Assembly (NCBI RefSeq): GCF_041146795.1
Contig: NC_135183.1
Location: forward strand, 17,798,840 to 17,862,839
Direction: 5' to 3'
Source of the DNA: Maylandia zebra
Lineage: Eukaryota > Chordata > Actinopteri > Cichliformes > Cichlidae
DNA length: 64,000 nucleotides
A program made the position numbers and the translations under genes. Below, piece after piece: positions 20,730-31,595 of this stretch. Under the pieces are notes generated by a model. It had not been told where the DNA came from and made no database searches. It saw nothing but the letters and a program-made list of their open reading frames with translations. Position 1 is the stretch's first letter; every line of letters starts with the position of its first letter.

Positions 20730-21513
20730 GCCACGGAGTGATGTTGGGGTTGCGGTGGAGCTGTCCGTCCACGTACAGCCGGTCCACAGCGATGACAGCG
20801 CGGGAGCCCATCTGGATGAAGCCGCGTCGGATTGGGAAGAGGACCCTGCGTCGTTCCAAGATCTCTTTGGGGAACTGGTCGTTCACGCTTAAGTCCGTTC
20901 CTTATAATTCCCTGCCGCGGCTTTTCACATGTTCCTTTTGTTTGAAGTGGCCGAATTTGGCCACAATAGGACGTGGTCTCCTGGTCGCAGCCCGCATGGG
21001 GCCGAAGCGATGTGCCCTATCAAAGACGATGTTCTTCACCGTGTCCTCTGGCAGCTTCAGGTGGGTTTTGATGAAGCTTTTTACTGTAGTCTCCGCGTCC
21101 TCTCCAGCGGCTTCTGGAATACCAGAAAATACCAGATTATCACGCATGCTATGAGCTTGTAGATCAATAACTGTTTCTTTTATTTTTTTATTTTCTCTAT
21201 TTAGCTGAGTAACATTGTCTGTGAGAGATTTCACCGACTCCCTTAGCGTGGCATTTTCAGCAGCGAGCGTTTCCACCTGCTGCTGGCTGAACTCCAGGGA
21301 TTCTCGCAAGGATTTAAATTTCCGGTGAAGAATCTCCACCAAGGACAGCCTTGCATCGAAACTGGACAATCGTTTGTCAATTGACTCCAGTATGTCGACA
21401 ATATCTTTGCCAGCTGGCGATGTTGAGCCGGGGGAATCTGCCGGGCGTTGTCTTTTCGACGACGGCGTCTCAGATTTGGCCGGGGAAGCTGCACTCTGGG
21501 CCTTCTTCATCAC
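20730..21513 (-). pseudogene. L1 ORF1 protein
   Basis: Minus-strand frame starting MMKKAQSAASPAKSETPSSK (a basic, Ser/Pro-rich N-terminus), then a long coiled coil (SQQQVETLAAENATLRESV through NREN KKIKETV) and the RRM-type centre RDNLVFSGIPE and FDRAHRFGP, as in L1 ORF1 (Transposase_22) proteins. A stop at 20902 follows KSRGREL; homologous text (VNDQFPKEILERRRVLFP, SRAVIAVDRLYVDG) continues to about 20735 in another frame, so the C-terminal domain is displaced by a frameshift. The frame is also open upstream of the chosen ATG. The protein binds L1 RNA as a trimer in known families. Confidence 0.88.
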
Positions 21514-21599
21514 GAGATCCTGGAAGCACTGGTCAGTGTAATCTTGGAGAGCCTCTAAACTCTCCCCGTTGTTCTCCAGGGTGTTGGAGATGATTAAGC

Positions 21600-22020
21600 A
21601 AATGTTGTTAGTTATAAGACAATTGATAAGTGTATTTGGTAATACTGAAGCTTAAATGAATTTGTTCAAATCTAAACTACCATTTGCTTTAATTTTCCAC
21701 CAAAATCTCCGGCGTCTGACGTCAGTTACAACATGAGTCGCTTACCTTGTCCGTCACTTCCGTCACTTACCAGTCCTTACGCTAACCTTCCCTCAGTCAT
21801 TCAGTCATTTCCATTCTATGAACAAATTATGTATAGCTAAAAGAAAACTTAAAATGCTAACATCAACTTTAGCACTTAAAAGTTAACACTGAAAATGTTT
21901 ATGGCTACATTAGCTAGCAATTTCAGGTAGACTGGAATAAGCTAAATAAAACATGTACGTTACAAGCAGCTACCATATGAGTATGCTGCACACACCTAGA
22001 TAAATATTTGATGTGCTTAA
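21600..22020. other. Unassigned sequence
   Basis: Possibly L1 5' end, then host DNA. It has a TGACGTCA-like palindrome (21718-21725) and a repeated CCGTCACTT (about 21750-21770). No coding signal seen. Confidence 0.4.
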
Positions 22021-22023
22021 ACA

Positions 22024-22380
22024 GGGGCGATTCTAGGATCAGACCTTTAGGGGTGCTGAGCACCCAGAGAGCTGCCCAGCCAGGCAAGATAAACGTGTCA
22101 CGATGAGACTTCTTCCCTGTCTCTGTCAGTCCCTGCATCCTTAAATGTCTCCAGTTGTCCCGAGTTCTCTATGACTGTCTCCTTGGTGCATTTAAACCCC
22201 TGTTCCTCTCTGTCCTCATCGTCTGTTGTATTCATCTCCATTATCAGTCATCATAATTTTACCATCTCTGTACAAGTCTGCAAATTTCTTTATTAAATCA
22301 TAAGATTCTTAAATTCATCACGTCTCTCTGTGCCTGGGTCCTCATCTCAAAACATGAAATCACTGTTTTGTACATTTTAA
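22024..22380 (+). mobile_element. hAT-like terminal fragment
   Basis: CAGGGGCGATTCTAGGATCA followed by TTTAGGGGTGCTGAGCACCC looks like a hAT terminus with subterminal GGGTGC. Similar internal text (GAAGCACCCCCAAAAATGGG) occurs after the solo LTR at 24483, so the LTR may have landed in this element. The matching terminus was not found with confidence. The stretch 22080-22375 also resembles LTR-like sequence (TGTCACGATGAGAC, a TTTATTAAA near 22292) of unclear origin. Confidence 0.4.
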
Positions 22381-23220
22381 CAGAATTTAATCCCCACATT
22401 TGTGAAAGAAAAGCAAAACATTTTTTTCAAGTCTGTAACAAAACCATCAAATCAGATAATGGTTATTTAAATGCTGCAAACAAAGAATGGATTTGAATAG
22501 AAAAAAAATACATATCCTAACCTTAATTACTGGGGGAAAATGATGAATGATGATCATAGTGAGTAAGAAATAAACTCAGTGCACTTTTTGGACAGAAATT
22601 CACTTTTAATTTGTATGTATAATACAATACAGATATATAAAAATACACTCCAAAAATAGAGTCCTTGAAATATCGATAAAAAAATTATAAAAATGGAGGC
22701 AGCTTTGCCTATGTTACAATGTATACTATGTATGAAAAGATCTTTACTGCAGATACTACTATGGCTCTGCAGAGTTTTTTCTTTTATTTTAACCTATGTT
22801 GCCTCACCTTGGCAAATCACTTTTGGTGGTCAACTCTCTCAAGCAGTTTAACAGTTTCTGCTGTTCCCTGTCTGTTTTCTTACCTGTTTCTTCCTGACCT
22901 TGTACTTTCTCCTGCCCTTTCTCTCTCCCTCTTTGGACTGACAATCATACACAAATAGATTGTATTCAATTAGATGAAAAACTTACATTAATATGAAAAA
23001 AAATATTATTAAGATCACTAATAAAAAAAGTCCTCTCTCAGTGTACTTTCAACCAAAAGGCAAATAACCAAACCACATGAACATCTAATAAAATATCCAC
23101 TGATACACTGATCCAACATCATCCTTTATTGATGGATCATTTGCTCTTACACTTTTACCTGAATGTGGCTCCTTTTTTTGAAAAAACTTCCTCATATCTA
23201 TTATGAACCTGGCTGTCTCT

Positions 23221-23223
<3 letters not shown>
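22381..23223. other. Unassigned AT-rich sequence
   Basis: No recognisable gene or element. Confidence 0.4.

Positions 23224-23283
<60 letters not shown>
23224..23283. repeat. (CA)30 microsatellite
   Basis: Uninterrupted CA dinucleotides over 60 bases. Confidence 0.97.
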
Positions 23284-23284
<1 letters not shown>

Positions 23285-23895
23285 GGGTTATGAGGTTAAT
23301 GGGCATCCAGTCAGTTAGCTAGTTAGTACCTTGGATTCAATATCGGCACATGCACGTATGACAAAATAACAGCTTCTCTCATTCCATTTTAAACAGGACA
23401 ACAACAGTAGGCTACGGACGATTTTAAGTTTTAGATTTTAAATAGGCTATATAAATTTCAATGGGAGCAACAGGACGGTCAAATGTTGCTGATTTTACTA
23501 CAGAGCAGGACGGATTGTAGGGTAGCAAACATAGTCGGGAAACACTTTTTTAACACTGCAGATTACCTGGGTGTAATGTTTTTCAGCTAAAAAGAAACAT
23601 GGTCTGACTCCTACCTAACAATATAAAGAGTAACTGAAGGTTAAATGCAGCTAATATGTCCTGTTTTAAGCCAGGCACCGCCGCTCCGCTGCGTCTCAGC
23701 CACCATCGCTCTAGCAGCAACGGAGCTAGAGCCAGAGTAGGGGAGAGGCGAGCTGGAACAAACCATTTTGGGGGAGTGTGGGGGGTGGGGTGGGGGAATT
23801 CTATACTTTTGTTGTTAAAATGTTACGTCTTAATCAAGTACTGTATGCTTTTTATACTTTTAGTAGTGTGTCACACAGACAGCAAATATTGTCAA

Positions 23896-24461
23896 TGTCA
23901 TGATCCTGGGCCATGTTGGCCCAGCATTCTTAGTTTCATGTATTTTTGTATTTTGTTCCTTATTTGACTTCCCCTTCTGACTTTTACCCCCTGTGTGCCC
24001 CTCTGTGTATCTGTGAGCCCTCGTTTCCCCTTGTGTTTTATTCCATGTTTTCCCCAGCCCGTTATGTCTGTGCTCTCCCCGTGCTCCCTCTCTCCTCCTG
24101 TCTGCGCCACTGTGTACTTCCTGTTTTACTTTGACAGTCTCCCGTCAGTATGCGTCATGTTGTGTTGCTCCTGCCCTGTCTAGTTACGATTATCTGTGTC
24201 AGCTGTGTTCCCCGTGTGCTCCCACCTCCCTCGTTAAATCTGTGTATTTATGTCCGCGTCTCCCTCTCTCAGTGTCGCATTCTCCCTCATTCATGGCCGT
24301 GTGTTTCTCTGTGTGCTAGTGTATGGCTTCCTAGTGTAGTTTCTTTTCAGTTTGTTTCGCCGTTTGCCTCCAGCAATAAAGCTCTGTTTTGAGTTCATTC
24401 CTGCCTCTGTAAGCTTGCGTTTGGGTCCACTTCCTGCCTGCCACACAGTCGAATCATGACA
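23896..24461 (+). mobile_element. Solo LTR-like element, family A copy 1, TSD GTCAA
   Basis: 566 bp beginning TGTCATGATCCTGGG and ending AATCATGACA, flanked by GTCAA (23891-23895 and 24462-24466). TG...CA ends, a polyadenylation signal (CAGCAATAAAGC, about 24373) and a GT/T-rich downstream part fit a solo LTR. The outer bases form a 9-10 bp inverted pair, so a DNA transposon is an alternative. Two more relatives lie in the window (51297-52049 and 55229-55874), both in reverse orientation. No coding content; open frames are C/T-rich artefacts. Confidence 0.8.
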
Positions 24462-24466
24462 GTCAA

Positions 24467-25634
24467 AAAAAGTAAGAAAGCTGAAGCACCCCCAAAAATG
24501 GGCTAAAATCAACCCTGTGCCTAAATAATCTATAGTACTTTGATTAATATGGACATTAGCTATTTTGTTGCTACAGTAAGCTGGTCTAGCATATTACCTA
24601 CAGCTAAAAAAACCCCATTTGATATCTTACATCAACACATATAGTTTAACTTAATAATACTGATAACATTCACTGTGCTAAAGCTAATTGCCTGATAAAC
24701 ACTTTGCTGTGCTTCAACACCTAGAGATAGCTAATAATAGCTTGCTACATACAGCTACACTCACTTCATCTACATATAATTATATATGTAGCAAACTGCA
24801 ATCGGCATCATCTAGCTGGATAACTACAGTGATAATTACCTCCCAGGGTTGGCTAGATTCAACAGCTAATAAATATTTACTGCTATAATGTCTAGCTAGA
24901 TATAGCTTGAACAGTAATTGGATATACTTTTGTAGCTTTTGTGCTAGGTTAAACATATAGCTAGTCTTCTATAACTAGCTACATACAATCAAACTGCAAT
25001 AATGTACTCATTAACAATGATCCCTGAGCAAATACTGCTGCTCAGACTGCTCAGTGTGGACTATGTTCGCTGCCTGTGTGGCCTCCTCCTCTTTGGTTGT
25101 GTATCCGGTTGTTCAGTGATGACGCGACGAATCCTACTTCCGGGCCTAAAGTAGTCTGCGTTTAATATGACTTTTGTGTTGTTAACATGTTTAATGTTAT
25201 GTATTTTCTTCTATTTGATCTCAAAAAGCTCCTAAAACAGTCAGTGATCACTGTTGACCTCCCTCGGCTTTTATTACCGCTAATCATTTATTTAAGCTCA
25301 GTTTTTAAAACCTTAGGATGTAGCTACAGCCCATCCCATGCAGCAGTATATGAATGACTAACCTCGTATTGTGGATGGATTATCTCAGTTGTTCTCCTGG
25401 CTGAAGTTTGGTTCTTTTACAGCATCCTGCCATGCGATTACATTTGTTCCTGACCACCGAGAACACTCACGTTAACTTTTATCGAGTGAAAAAAAAGTTA
25501 GCTTGTTTATATTATGCTAACATAGCTGTGTCGCTAGCGGTCACGTAGCACATCATTATATACCAGCTAGCCCAACTTCAGTAACCCTACAAACGTCACT
25601 GCTGTTTAGTTTTCTGTCTTCATTTATGTTGGAA
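24467..25634. other. Unassigned sequence with a promoter-like patch
   Basis: Many TAGCTA motifs at 24550-24990. At 25100-25145, GATGACGCGACG and ACTTCCGGG (ETS-like) sit in a CpG-containing patch that could be a promoter. No exon recognised. Confidence 0.35.
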
Positions 25635-26091
25635 GTGATAACCAGTGTTGGGTAAGTTACTTTAAAATAGTAACTTAGTTGCATTACTAGTTACTTCTCT
25701 CAAAAGTAACTCAGTTACTTCAAGTTACTCGTTACTTTCAAAGTAACTAGTTACTAGGGAAAGTAACTTTGGTTTTACTCAGAATTCTCTTGTTAATGTG
25801 TTGCTTCCATTACTTTGCCAGTCTTCTAGCTTGCTTACTTGCCACAAGTGCACTGTGCCACCTACCAATAGAAAGGAAAAGATAATGTGCATATTTCCAC
25901 GAGAGAAATCCCACGCCTGGACCGTCATTGACTGCTGCCATGATTCTAGCCTACGTCACAGAGTCATGTGCGCCTTTTACATCCAACACAACAACTGCAG
26001 TCGTGGTGCTTTCGATTTTACTCAGAACTCAGAAATTCTGCCTTCTGAATAGGAAGATGTAGGCAACACCAGACTGCAGATGAGCTGCATA

Positions 26092-26180
26092 CAGGGCTGG
26101 ACTGGGACAGAAAATTGGCCCGGGCATTTTGACTAGAGACTGGCCCACCATTATAGGAAAAATCATAAAGCCTTTGAATG
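26092..26180 (+). mobile_element. hAT-like terminus fragment (CAGGGCTGGACTGGG)
   Basis: CAGGGCTGGACTGGGACAGA followed by TTGGCCCGGGCATTTTGAC resembles the terminus of another fish hAT family. No partner end was found. Confidence 0.45.
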
Positions 26181-26329
26181 AAAACAAACGCTGTTGTGAC
26201 AGTGATGTACACTGTTTTGATGGTATATATGCATCAATCTATCAATCGTTTGTTGTAAGATTCAGATAATTATTTTTTTAAAAGCGAGACATTTTAAATG
26301 AGAATAAGAAAGAAAAGTATTTCTTTGTG

Positions 26330-26394
26330 CCCCCCATTCCCTGTTAATGCCCTACATGCCCCCCTGGCAACACTTTGCTAGATCCGCACCTGCA
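26330..26394 (-). mobile_element. hAT-like terminus fragment (GATCCGCACCTG)
   Basis: Ends TTTGCTAGATCCGCACCTG after a CCCCCC-containing segment. Read inverted it begins CAGGTGCGGATCTAGC, like a hAT end related to that at 22024 (about 12 of 16 bases alike). No partner or target duplication confirmed. Confidence 0.4.
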
Positions 26395-26948
26395 CAGTTA
26401 CCAGCTGTCAGCTACTTAGAAAAGGATCCCGGTGTTATTAGTCTCTCAGAAACAGTTCATAACTTCCCTTCAACTCATTCATGTCACCTAAAAGGTAAAC
26501 CTGTTTCTCCATCACCTGTTCAACTCTGATGATCCAGTAAGGACATCTCCTGGTTTCATCTTCATGTTTCCCTCTCACCAGATAACCAAACCATATCATG
26601 ACCAGCAGCTTTTTTGCAGCTGTGGCTCCAGCAAACATCAGCTGATACTAGAAATTAATATTAAATAAATTCTAACAACAGCTGATCAAGCTTAAACGTG
26701 CTGCTGTTGTTTACCGCGACATCCGCTGGTTTCCTCTTTCGGCGCAAAGTGAGCGATAAACAAACAAGAGAGACGATCAGCTGATCATTGATCAGTTTTC
26801 ATGACTGAAGTAGAAACGGGAGAGGGAGGGGGGAGAATGAAAGAAGAAAAGGCAGCTGTGCAGCAAAGACACAGAATAACTCCAGCTTTGTGCCTTTTTC
26901 ATTGTAGCTGAATTACGGCACAAACTGTTCCTTTTCACCTCAATAAAA

Positions 26949-28289
26949 TGGGCTCAAAATGTGGTCATAAATATTTTGTACTTGTAAAAAAGATTTGTAT
27001 GTGTAAAAAAAATTTGTATGTGTAAAAAGGTCCTTGAAGGGTGATACAGTTTGAAGCTGGAGGATCGCTATATAAATATCCGATAGCAGCTCAGTCCCCT
27101 AACTTTCAGTAGCTGTTGAAAGGAAAAAGTTGTGGTATATCAGTGGTTAGAAATACCATTATTACTTTAGGATTAGTTTAACACAACGTCAGGGCTGACC
27201 CGGGACCATTGCTGTGAGTCACAGTGCGCAGCATAAAAGTCCTTTCACATCGGACGCAGGATGTGCTGCTAATGCTAACTGCTAACTAAAAGCAAAGGAT
27301 CCAGAATTTGTTACGCTGGCTGCTGGGCTCTGTGGGTTTTTGCAGCAGCTCTACCTGTACTAGATGCACCTGCTCCTTGTCTTTTCTATCTCTGACTTTA
27401 TGTCCTCTACAAGAGTTTGTTTTTTTGCTGGTTCTTCAAATGTTCAATAAAAACATGTATGCTAATTCATAACGAAGAAAGCTTTGTAATGAAGACTGTC
27501 ATTTCCAAAACACTGCCCGCCCCCACCCCGCGGTCCGCAGCGCTGTTGAAAAGGCTGTGGAAGTCCCTGTATTAAACACGTAGACCTGTGACACAAAAAT
27601 CACCAAACTCGGACGACCACAGACTGTTTTCCTTCGTGGTGATGAATGAAAACGATGGGTTGGCATGTAAAAGGGCATTTATTCCCTTCAAAGACCTGCA
27701 GTTCAAAAAAAGCGCCCCTCGACAGCCAAACCCATCTGTACTCTGATTGGATTGTTACATTTGTGATTGACATGACATTGACCAATCAGATGAAAGGAAG
27801 AAAAATAAGGTCAAAATCCGTACTTGTAACTTGCAGGGGTTTTTTTTCTAAGTCCACACACAAATCTTTTTTACGCACACACAAATCTTTTTTACACATA
27901 CAATTTTTTTTACGCACACACAAATTCTTCTTACACATACAAATCTTTTTTACGCACACACAAATCTTTTTTACGCATACAAATCTTTTTTACGCACACA
28001 CAAATCTTTTTTACGCACACACAAATCTTTTTTACACATACAAATCTTTTTTACGCACACACAAATTCTTTTTACACATACAAATCTTTTTTACGCACAC
28101 ACAAATCTTTTTTACGCACACACAAATCTTTTTTACACATACAAATCTTTTTTACGCACACACAAATTCTTTTTACACATACAAATCTTTTTTACGCACA
28201 CACAAATCTTTTTTACACATACAAATCTTTTTTACACATACAAATCTTTTTTACAAGTACAAAATATTTATGACCACATTTTGAGCCCA
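26949..28289. mobile_element. 1.34-kb long-inverted-repeat element with minisatellite arm
   Basis: The left end TGGGCTCAAAATGTGGTCAT, continuing about 60 bases into GATTTGTATGTGTAAAAAA, is an exact-looking inverse of the right end (…ATGACCACATTTTGAGCCCA at 28289). The right arm is expanded into a tandem array of TTTTTTACRCAYACAAATC units while the left has only two to three. The centre has no recognised gene. No clear target duplication. Superfamily unknown. Confidence 0.75.
27847..28258 (+). repeat. Minisatellite, about 19-21-bp units, two alternating types
   Basis: About 20 units of CACAAATCTTTTTTACG(CACA) and ACAAATCTTTTTTACACAT in irregular alternation, with occasional AATTCTT variants. 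The long open frame over it is only the repeat translated. Confidence 0.92.
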
Positions 28290-28815
28290 TACTATAAGAA
28301 ACACGTAATATTTTCTCTGAATACCAGACGGGACGGTTGGCAACTCTAATAACTTATGAACAAAATAAAGTTCAACATCATTAACTTCATAGCACCACCC
28401 AGCTGTATAGAAACTCCGTCATGCTAGCTAGCACGCAGTACGGAAAAAGTCAGAATAACGAAAATAAACTCCACCTAAACTTGGTTTATATCTGACCCAG
28501 ATAGACTGCAGATCATAACTTCTTACCTGAAGTTCAGTTCACACTTGGACCGGTGGCCGCCTCGGGTCTCTTTTCCTTCTGCGTCCCCTTTCCTTCATCC
28601 ACCTGCTGGCCTCCACCACTTGCTAATGTTACTGAATCTGTGGAAGCTCCGCGATAGCCACCACACGAAGTAACGACCCTATCTAAATCCCAGTAACGAC
28701 TAACGCGTTCCTGATTTTGGCATAATAACTAGTTACCGTGCTCGTTACCACAATAATAACGTAGTTACTGTAACGCGTTACTTAATAACGCGTTAGTCCC
28801 AACACTGGTGATAAC

Positions 28816-29267
28816 AGAGCTGTACGTTTTAATTTGTTTCCAAAACCCCGCAGTCAGCACATGCTATATTGTATTTAGATAGAAGCTAGCGAGCTAACTT
28901 CCTGCTAACTTCTAACTCGGTTAAATGTCATAAATTCCGTTTTCATGGATGCCTGGATGTTAAACTCAATTGTTACACCTGGTAGAGCAGAACACTGATC
29001 ATTTTATTAAAGATGAAAGACTTTAGACAGTTTTTCAACTCTCAGTAATGCCATAGTGATCGTTTGATATATGGACCTGCAGCGGAGTTTAGGTCCAGAC
29101 ACGGCTAGTGACGTCAGACTGAACAATCGGATAGCCATGAGACCAGTTTTCCCGTGCTTCACTCATGTACGTTAGTTTGAAGAGGAAAAAGAACTCCACG
29201 GGACTCCGATGTGAAAAGATGTAACAAAAAAATAATTCCACAGTTTGCTGGTCATCTTACAGGAGCA
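28816..29267. other. Unassigned sequence between two hAT insertions
   Basis: Contains TGACGTCA (about 29110-29117), a CRE-like octamer. No exon seen. Confidence 0.35.
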
Positions 29268-29655
29268 GTCAGGTTTAGGGATGGGTATTGATAAGATTTT
29301 AACGATTCCGATTCCATTTTCGATTCTGTTTAACGATTCGATTCCTTATCGATTCTCTTATCAATTCTTTTTTTTTTAAAAGGAGAACACTAAAGTCGAT
29401 TAGCTTAGAACTGTGTTTTATATCTTCTCTTTGAACAAGATAGAAATTTAGGAGTAACATGGCCTTACAAACCCAACAGTGAGATCTTAAGAGATCCAGC
29501 CTACGGCTCTTCAATGGGGTGTCACAGGGTCCCCAGGAAAAAAAATGTATATGTAAAATAATAAAATAAATATTCTTCTGTAGCAATAACAAAGTATAAC
29601 ATAAATTATTCTGTAGCAATTACACAAGAATATCCAGTAATGTCCCTGCCTACAA

Positions 29656-29844
29656 TTAAACACATTCACTTACCAAAGTGAAATCGGGGGCATCTGCTGT
29701 GGCAAATGGGTGCAAGCCTTTGACCACAAGCTTAGACACTGCTGGGTGACATTCGTCTATCCTGGCCTGAAAGGAGACGCTACCGGTAGACTGCAGCGAG
29801 AACTGCCAGCATCTGAGCCAGCCAGACTCTGTCTCTCTCATCAT
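29656..29844 (-). pseudogene. hAT transposase exon piece after the BED finger
   Basis: The useful segment is RIDECHPAVSKLVVKGLHPF, then ATADAPDFTL and a donor-like TTTG/GTAAGTG at about 29677. The V.KGL.PF......F pattern is the conserved region that follows the BED finger in hAT transposases. It is truncated on both sides. Confidence 0.65.
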
Positions 29845-29925
29845 GGTTATCTAAATGCAACGCACAGTAATAGTAGGTTTTGTAATAAGGTAAATCGCGC
29901 TAACATAATATGCAATGCTAATTGA

Positions 29926-30279
29926 TTAGTTACCTGCAGTATTAACGGGAGAGGACGTTGAAACGCTACCGCTGCTGCTGGGTTGAGCTTCGCTAGTCCG
30001 GAGCGGATCAAAAACACGACATACGTTGAAAGCAATCGCGTGTTTTTTGAGCAAATGCTTTTGCATATTCGTAGTGTTTCCTCCCTTTGATGAAATCTCT
30101 ACTTTGCAAGTATTGCACGTTGCCCTGTTGTCATCCTTTCTCATAAAGTGTAACCAAACTTTTGAGCGTTTGTGCCGCTCAGGCGCTGTGTTTCCTACTG
30201 GGTAAAAGACGCTACTCAACGTGATGACGTCATTCGGGGCGACTGGAATCGATAAGGGAATCGTTTTTAAAAGTGGCAA
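29926..30279 (-). pseudogene. hAT transposase N-terminus, BED-type zinc finger
   Basis: About 118 residues. The finger is SKVWLHFMRKDDNRATCNTC, KVEISSKGGNTTNMQKHLLK and KHA, with the C..C and H..H pairs and the aromatic W/F positions of BED fingers; a Ser/Thr-rich tail follows and meets a splice donor-like GTAACTAAT on leaving the exon. It would bind the transposon ends. The ATG used (30279) lies just inside the terminal repeat, so the true start may be further in. Confidence 0.8.
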
Positions 30280-30356
30280 ACGATTCCAAGGAATTGAAAC
30301 AGTGGGAACCGGTTCTCAACAAGAACCGGTTTTCGATACCCATCCCTAGTCAGGTT

Positions 30357-31593
30357 TAACTTATCCTCAACAAAAAAACCCCTACTACGCTAGGAAAACC
30401 GTGTGGCTCTGTTCTCCCCGGCTGCCACGTATTGCTTATGCCGTATTAACTCCTTTTCTCTCTCTCCCCGCTCCCGCACCGCATGCGCTCATTTGCATAC
30501 ATCCATGATGCCCGGATTTAACTATAAACAAAAGCCTTTAAGACACGTGTATTCATGGTACTACGTAACCAAGCCAACACAGCAATAAAATAATTTAAGT
30601 TCCACCATAAACATGCATTTACTTCTTAAATTATTAATTGCACAAACAAGTTTAACAACAGCGAAATATAAATACTAAAATATATGAACTATATTAACTT
30701 GGCTCCCACAGGTTGGGTTATTTACTCAGACTCTTCTTAGCTTTAAATGTGAATCATCTCTGTTAGAGTTTGCTTCGGAATCATTCTCATGATGCTTTGA
30801 GGCTCTTTTATCGCTTTGCTGCTTCACTGGCCTTCATTCATTGTGAGAATTTGATGAACTCCAGAGTCCTAAATAAACCTTGAAGGTTTGAAAAGCAAAC
30901 CTTAAGAGAATGAGAGCTTCATCTGCGTTTGTGTCCAACGCAGCAGAAATTGTTTGCATTATAAGGAGTGTGCCCTCTTTGACTCCACCATGTGGATGGT
31001 GACACAGGCAGCTGTAGCTGCTAGCTACATGGTCCAGAGACCCTGAACTGGACCTCTTGTTTGTGCTGTTGGAGGCTTTTGGAGTATTTTTAATGACATT
31101 ATGTGACCAATAATACGGCTGCTGTGTGCTTAAGTGTTGTAACAAGCATAAGTTAATGAGCTCTTGGGCTTTGTTGCCTGCCTCCCGTCCAGTGTGCAGC
31201 ATGCAGGAGCAGTAGGTGGTGTTTCTCTGGTGTCTGACGTGGGTTTTATGGCACAGCTCCTCTGCATCGTGTTTCTATCCTGCAGAGCTAATGATGACAC
31301 TGAGTGATTGTTTGGAAACTCCCGCCTCAGCCTGACTTCAGAGTCTAAAAACAGCTCAATGTTATGACACAAATAGACTTGAGTCTTCAAACTGGAGATA
31401 CACGCCCAAAGAAAACACTGATAACATCCCTGCTGAAGAGTTTCCACTTGATGAGACGAGTCAGGGTGAATTCCCCGATCTGCATGGAGCTCCTGCACAG
31501 CCCATTAGCTGCTACCTGAACCCTCTGAGGGAAACATGAGGCTCCATGAAGGCCATAAATCTGGATCCACCCTCATTTCAACAGGCTCTGGAT
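30357..31593. other. Unassigned sequence
   Basis: An octamer ATTTGCAT (about 30490) lies in a C-rich, CpG-bearing patch at 30400-30500. Two overlapping minus-strand frames of 122 codons (30834-31202, 31130-31498) show no family features and I do not call them genes. Confidence 0.35.
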
Positions 31594-31595
31594 TA

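Larger units (their letters stand above)
2710..21600 (-). mobile_element. L1-type LINE, minus strand, split by four nested insertions
   Basis: Reading right to left: ORF1 (21513-20730), ORF2 endonuclease (19361-17826, split), RT (17375-16862 then 10982-10187), ORF2 C-terminus (10250-8997), GC-rich 3' UTR (8996-7821 then 4004-2750) and a T-rich stretch on the plus strand (2708-2750) that is the A-rich tail of the minus-strand transcript. Removing the insertions gives an element of about 7.5 kb, a plausible full length for fish L1. The order of domains and the fit across each insertion (for example the RT frame is continuous across the Gypsy target duplication) show this is one element. Exact outer ends are not fixed: I saw no clear target-site duplication. 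Confidence 0.85.
25643..28807. mobile_element. hAT transposon derivative, 3.2 kb, TSD GTGATAAC
   Basis: CAGTGTTGGGTAAGTTACTT at the left and CCCAACACTG at the right, with GTGATAAC on both sides (25635-25642, 28808-28815). Subterminal regions are dense in GTTACT/AGTAAC units, the known style of one fish hAT group. On the minus strand near 28670-28520 there is a leader-exon-like segment ending AACTTCAG/GTAAGAAG. No hAT transposase is readable. The interior holds other element ends and the inverted-repeat element at 26949-28289. Confidence 0.9.
29276..30348 (-). mobile_element. hAT transposon derivative with BED finger, 1073 bp, TSD GTCAGGTT
   Basis: Inverted ends TAGGGATGGGTATTGATA and TCGATACCCATCCCTA, with GTCAGGTT at 29268-29275 and 30349-30356. 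Coding exons run on the minus strand: a BED zinc finger (30279-29926) then an exon piece with KGLHPFATADAPDF (29844-29656). The catalytic RNase H-like region and dimerisation domain are absent. A shorter, oppositely oriented relative lies at 36897. Confidence 0.92.

Noticed and set aside
24000..24392. Cys/Val-rich frames
   Set aside because: Inside the C/T-rich solo LTR-like element, with no coding evidence.
27847..28258. CRISPR-like alternation of repeat and spacer
   Set aside because: The spacers are themselves variants of the same unit, and the context is a vertebrate genome; it is a minisatellite.
27646..28284. 212-codon frame rich in THTNLFY-like repeats
   Set aside because: It is the minisatellite of the inverted-repeat element translated; no codon bias or family motif.
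30834..31498. Two overlapping 122-codon minus-strand frames
   Set aside because: Different frames over the same bases without any motif; likely chance.
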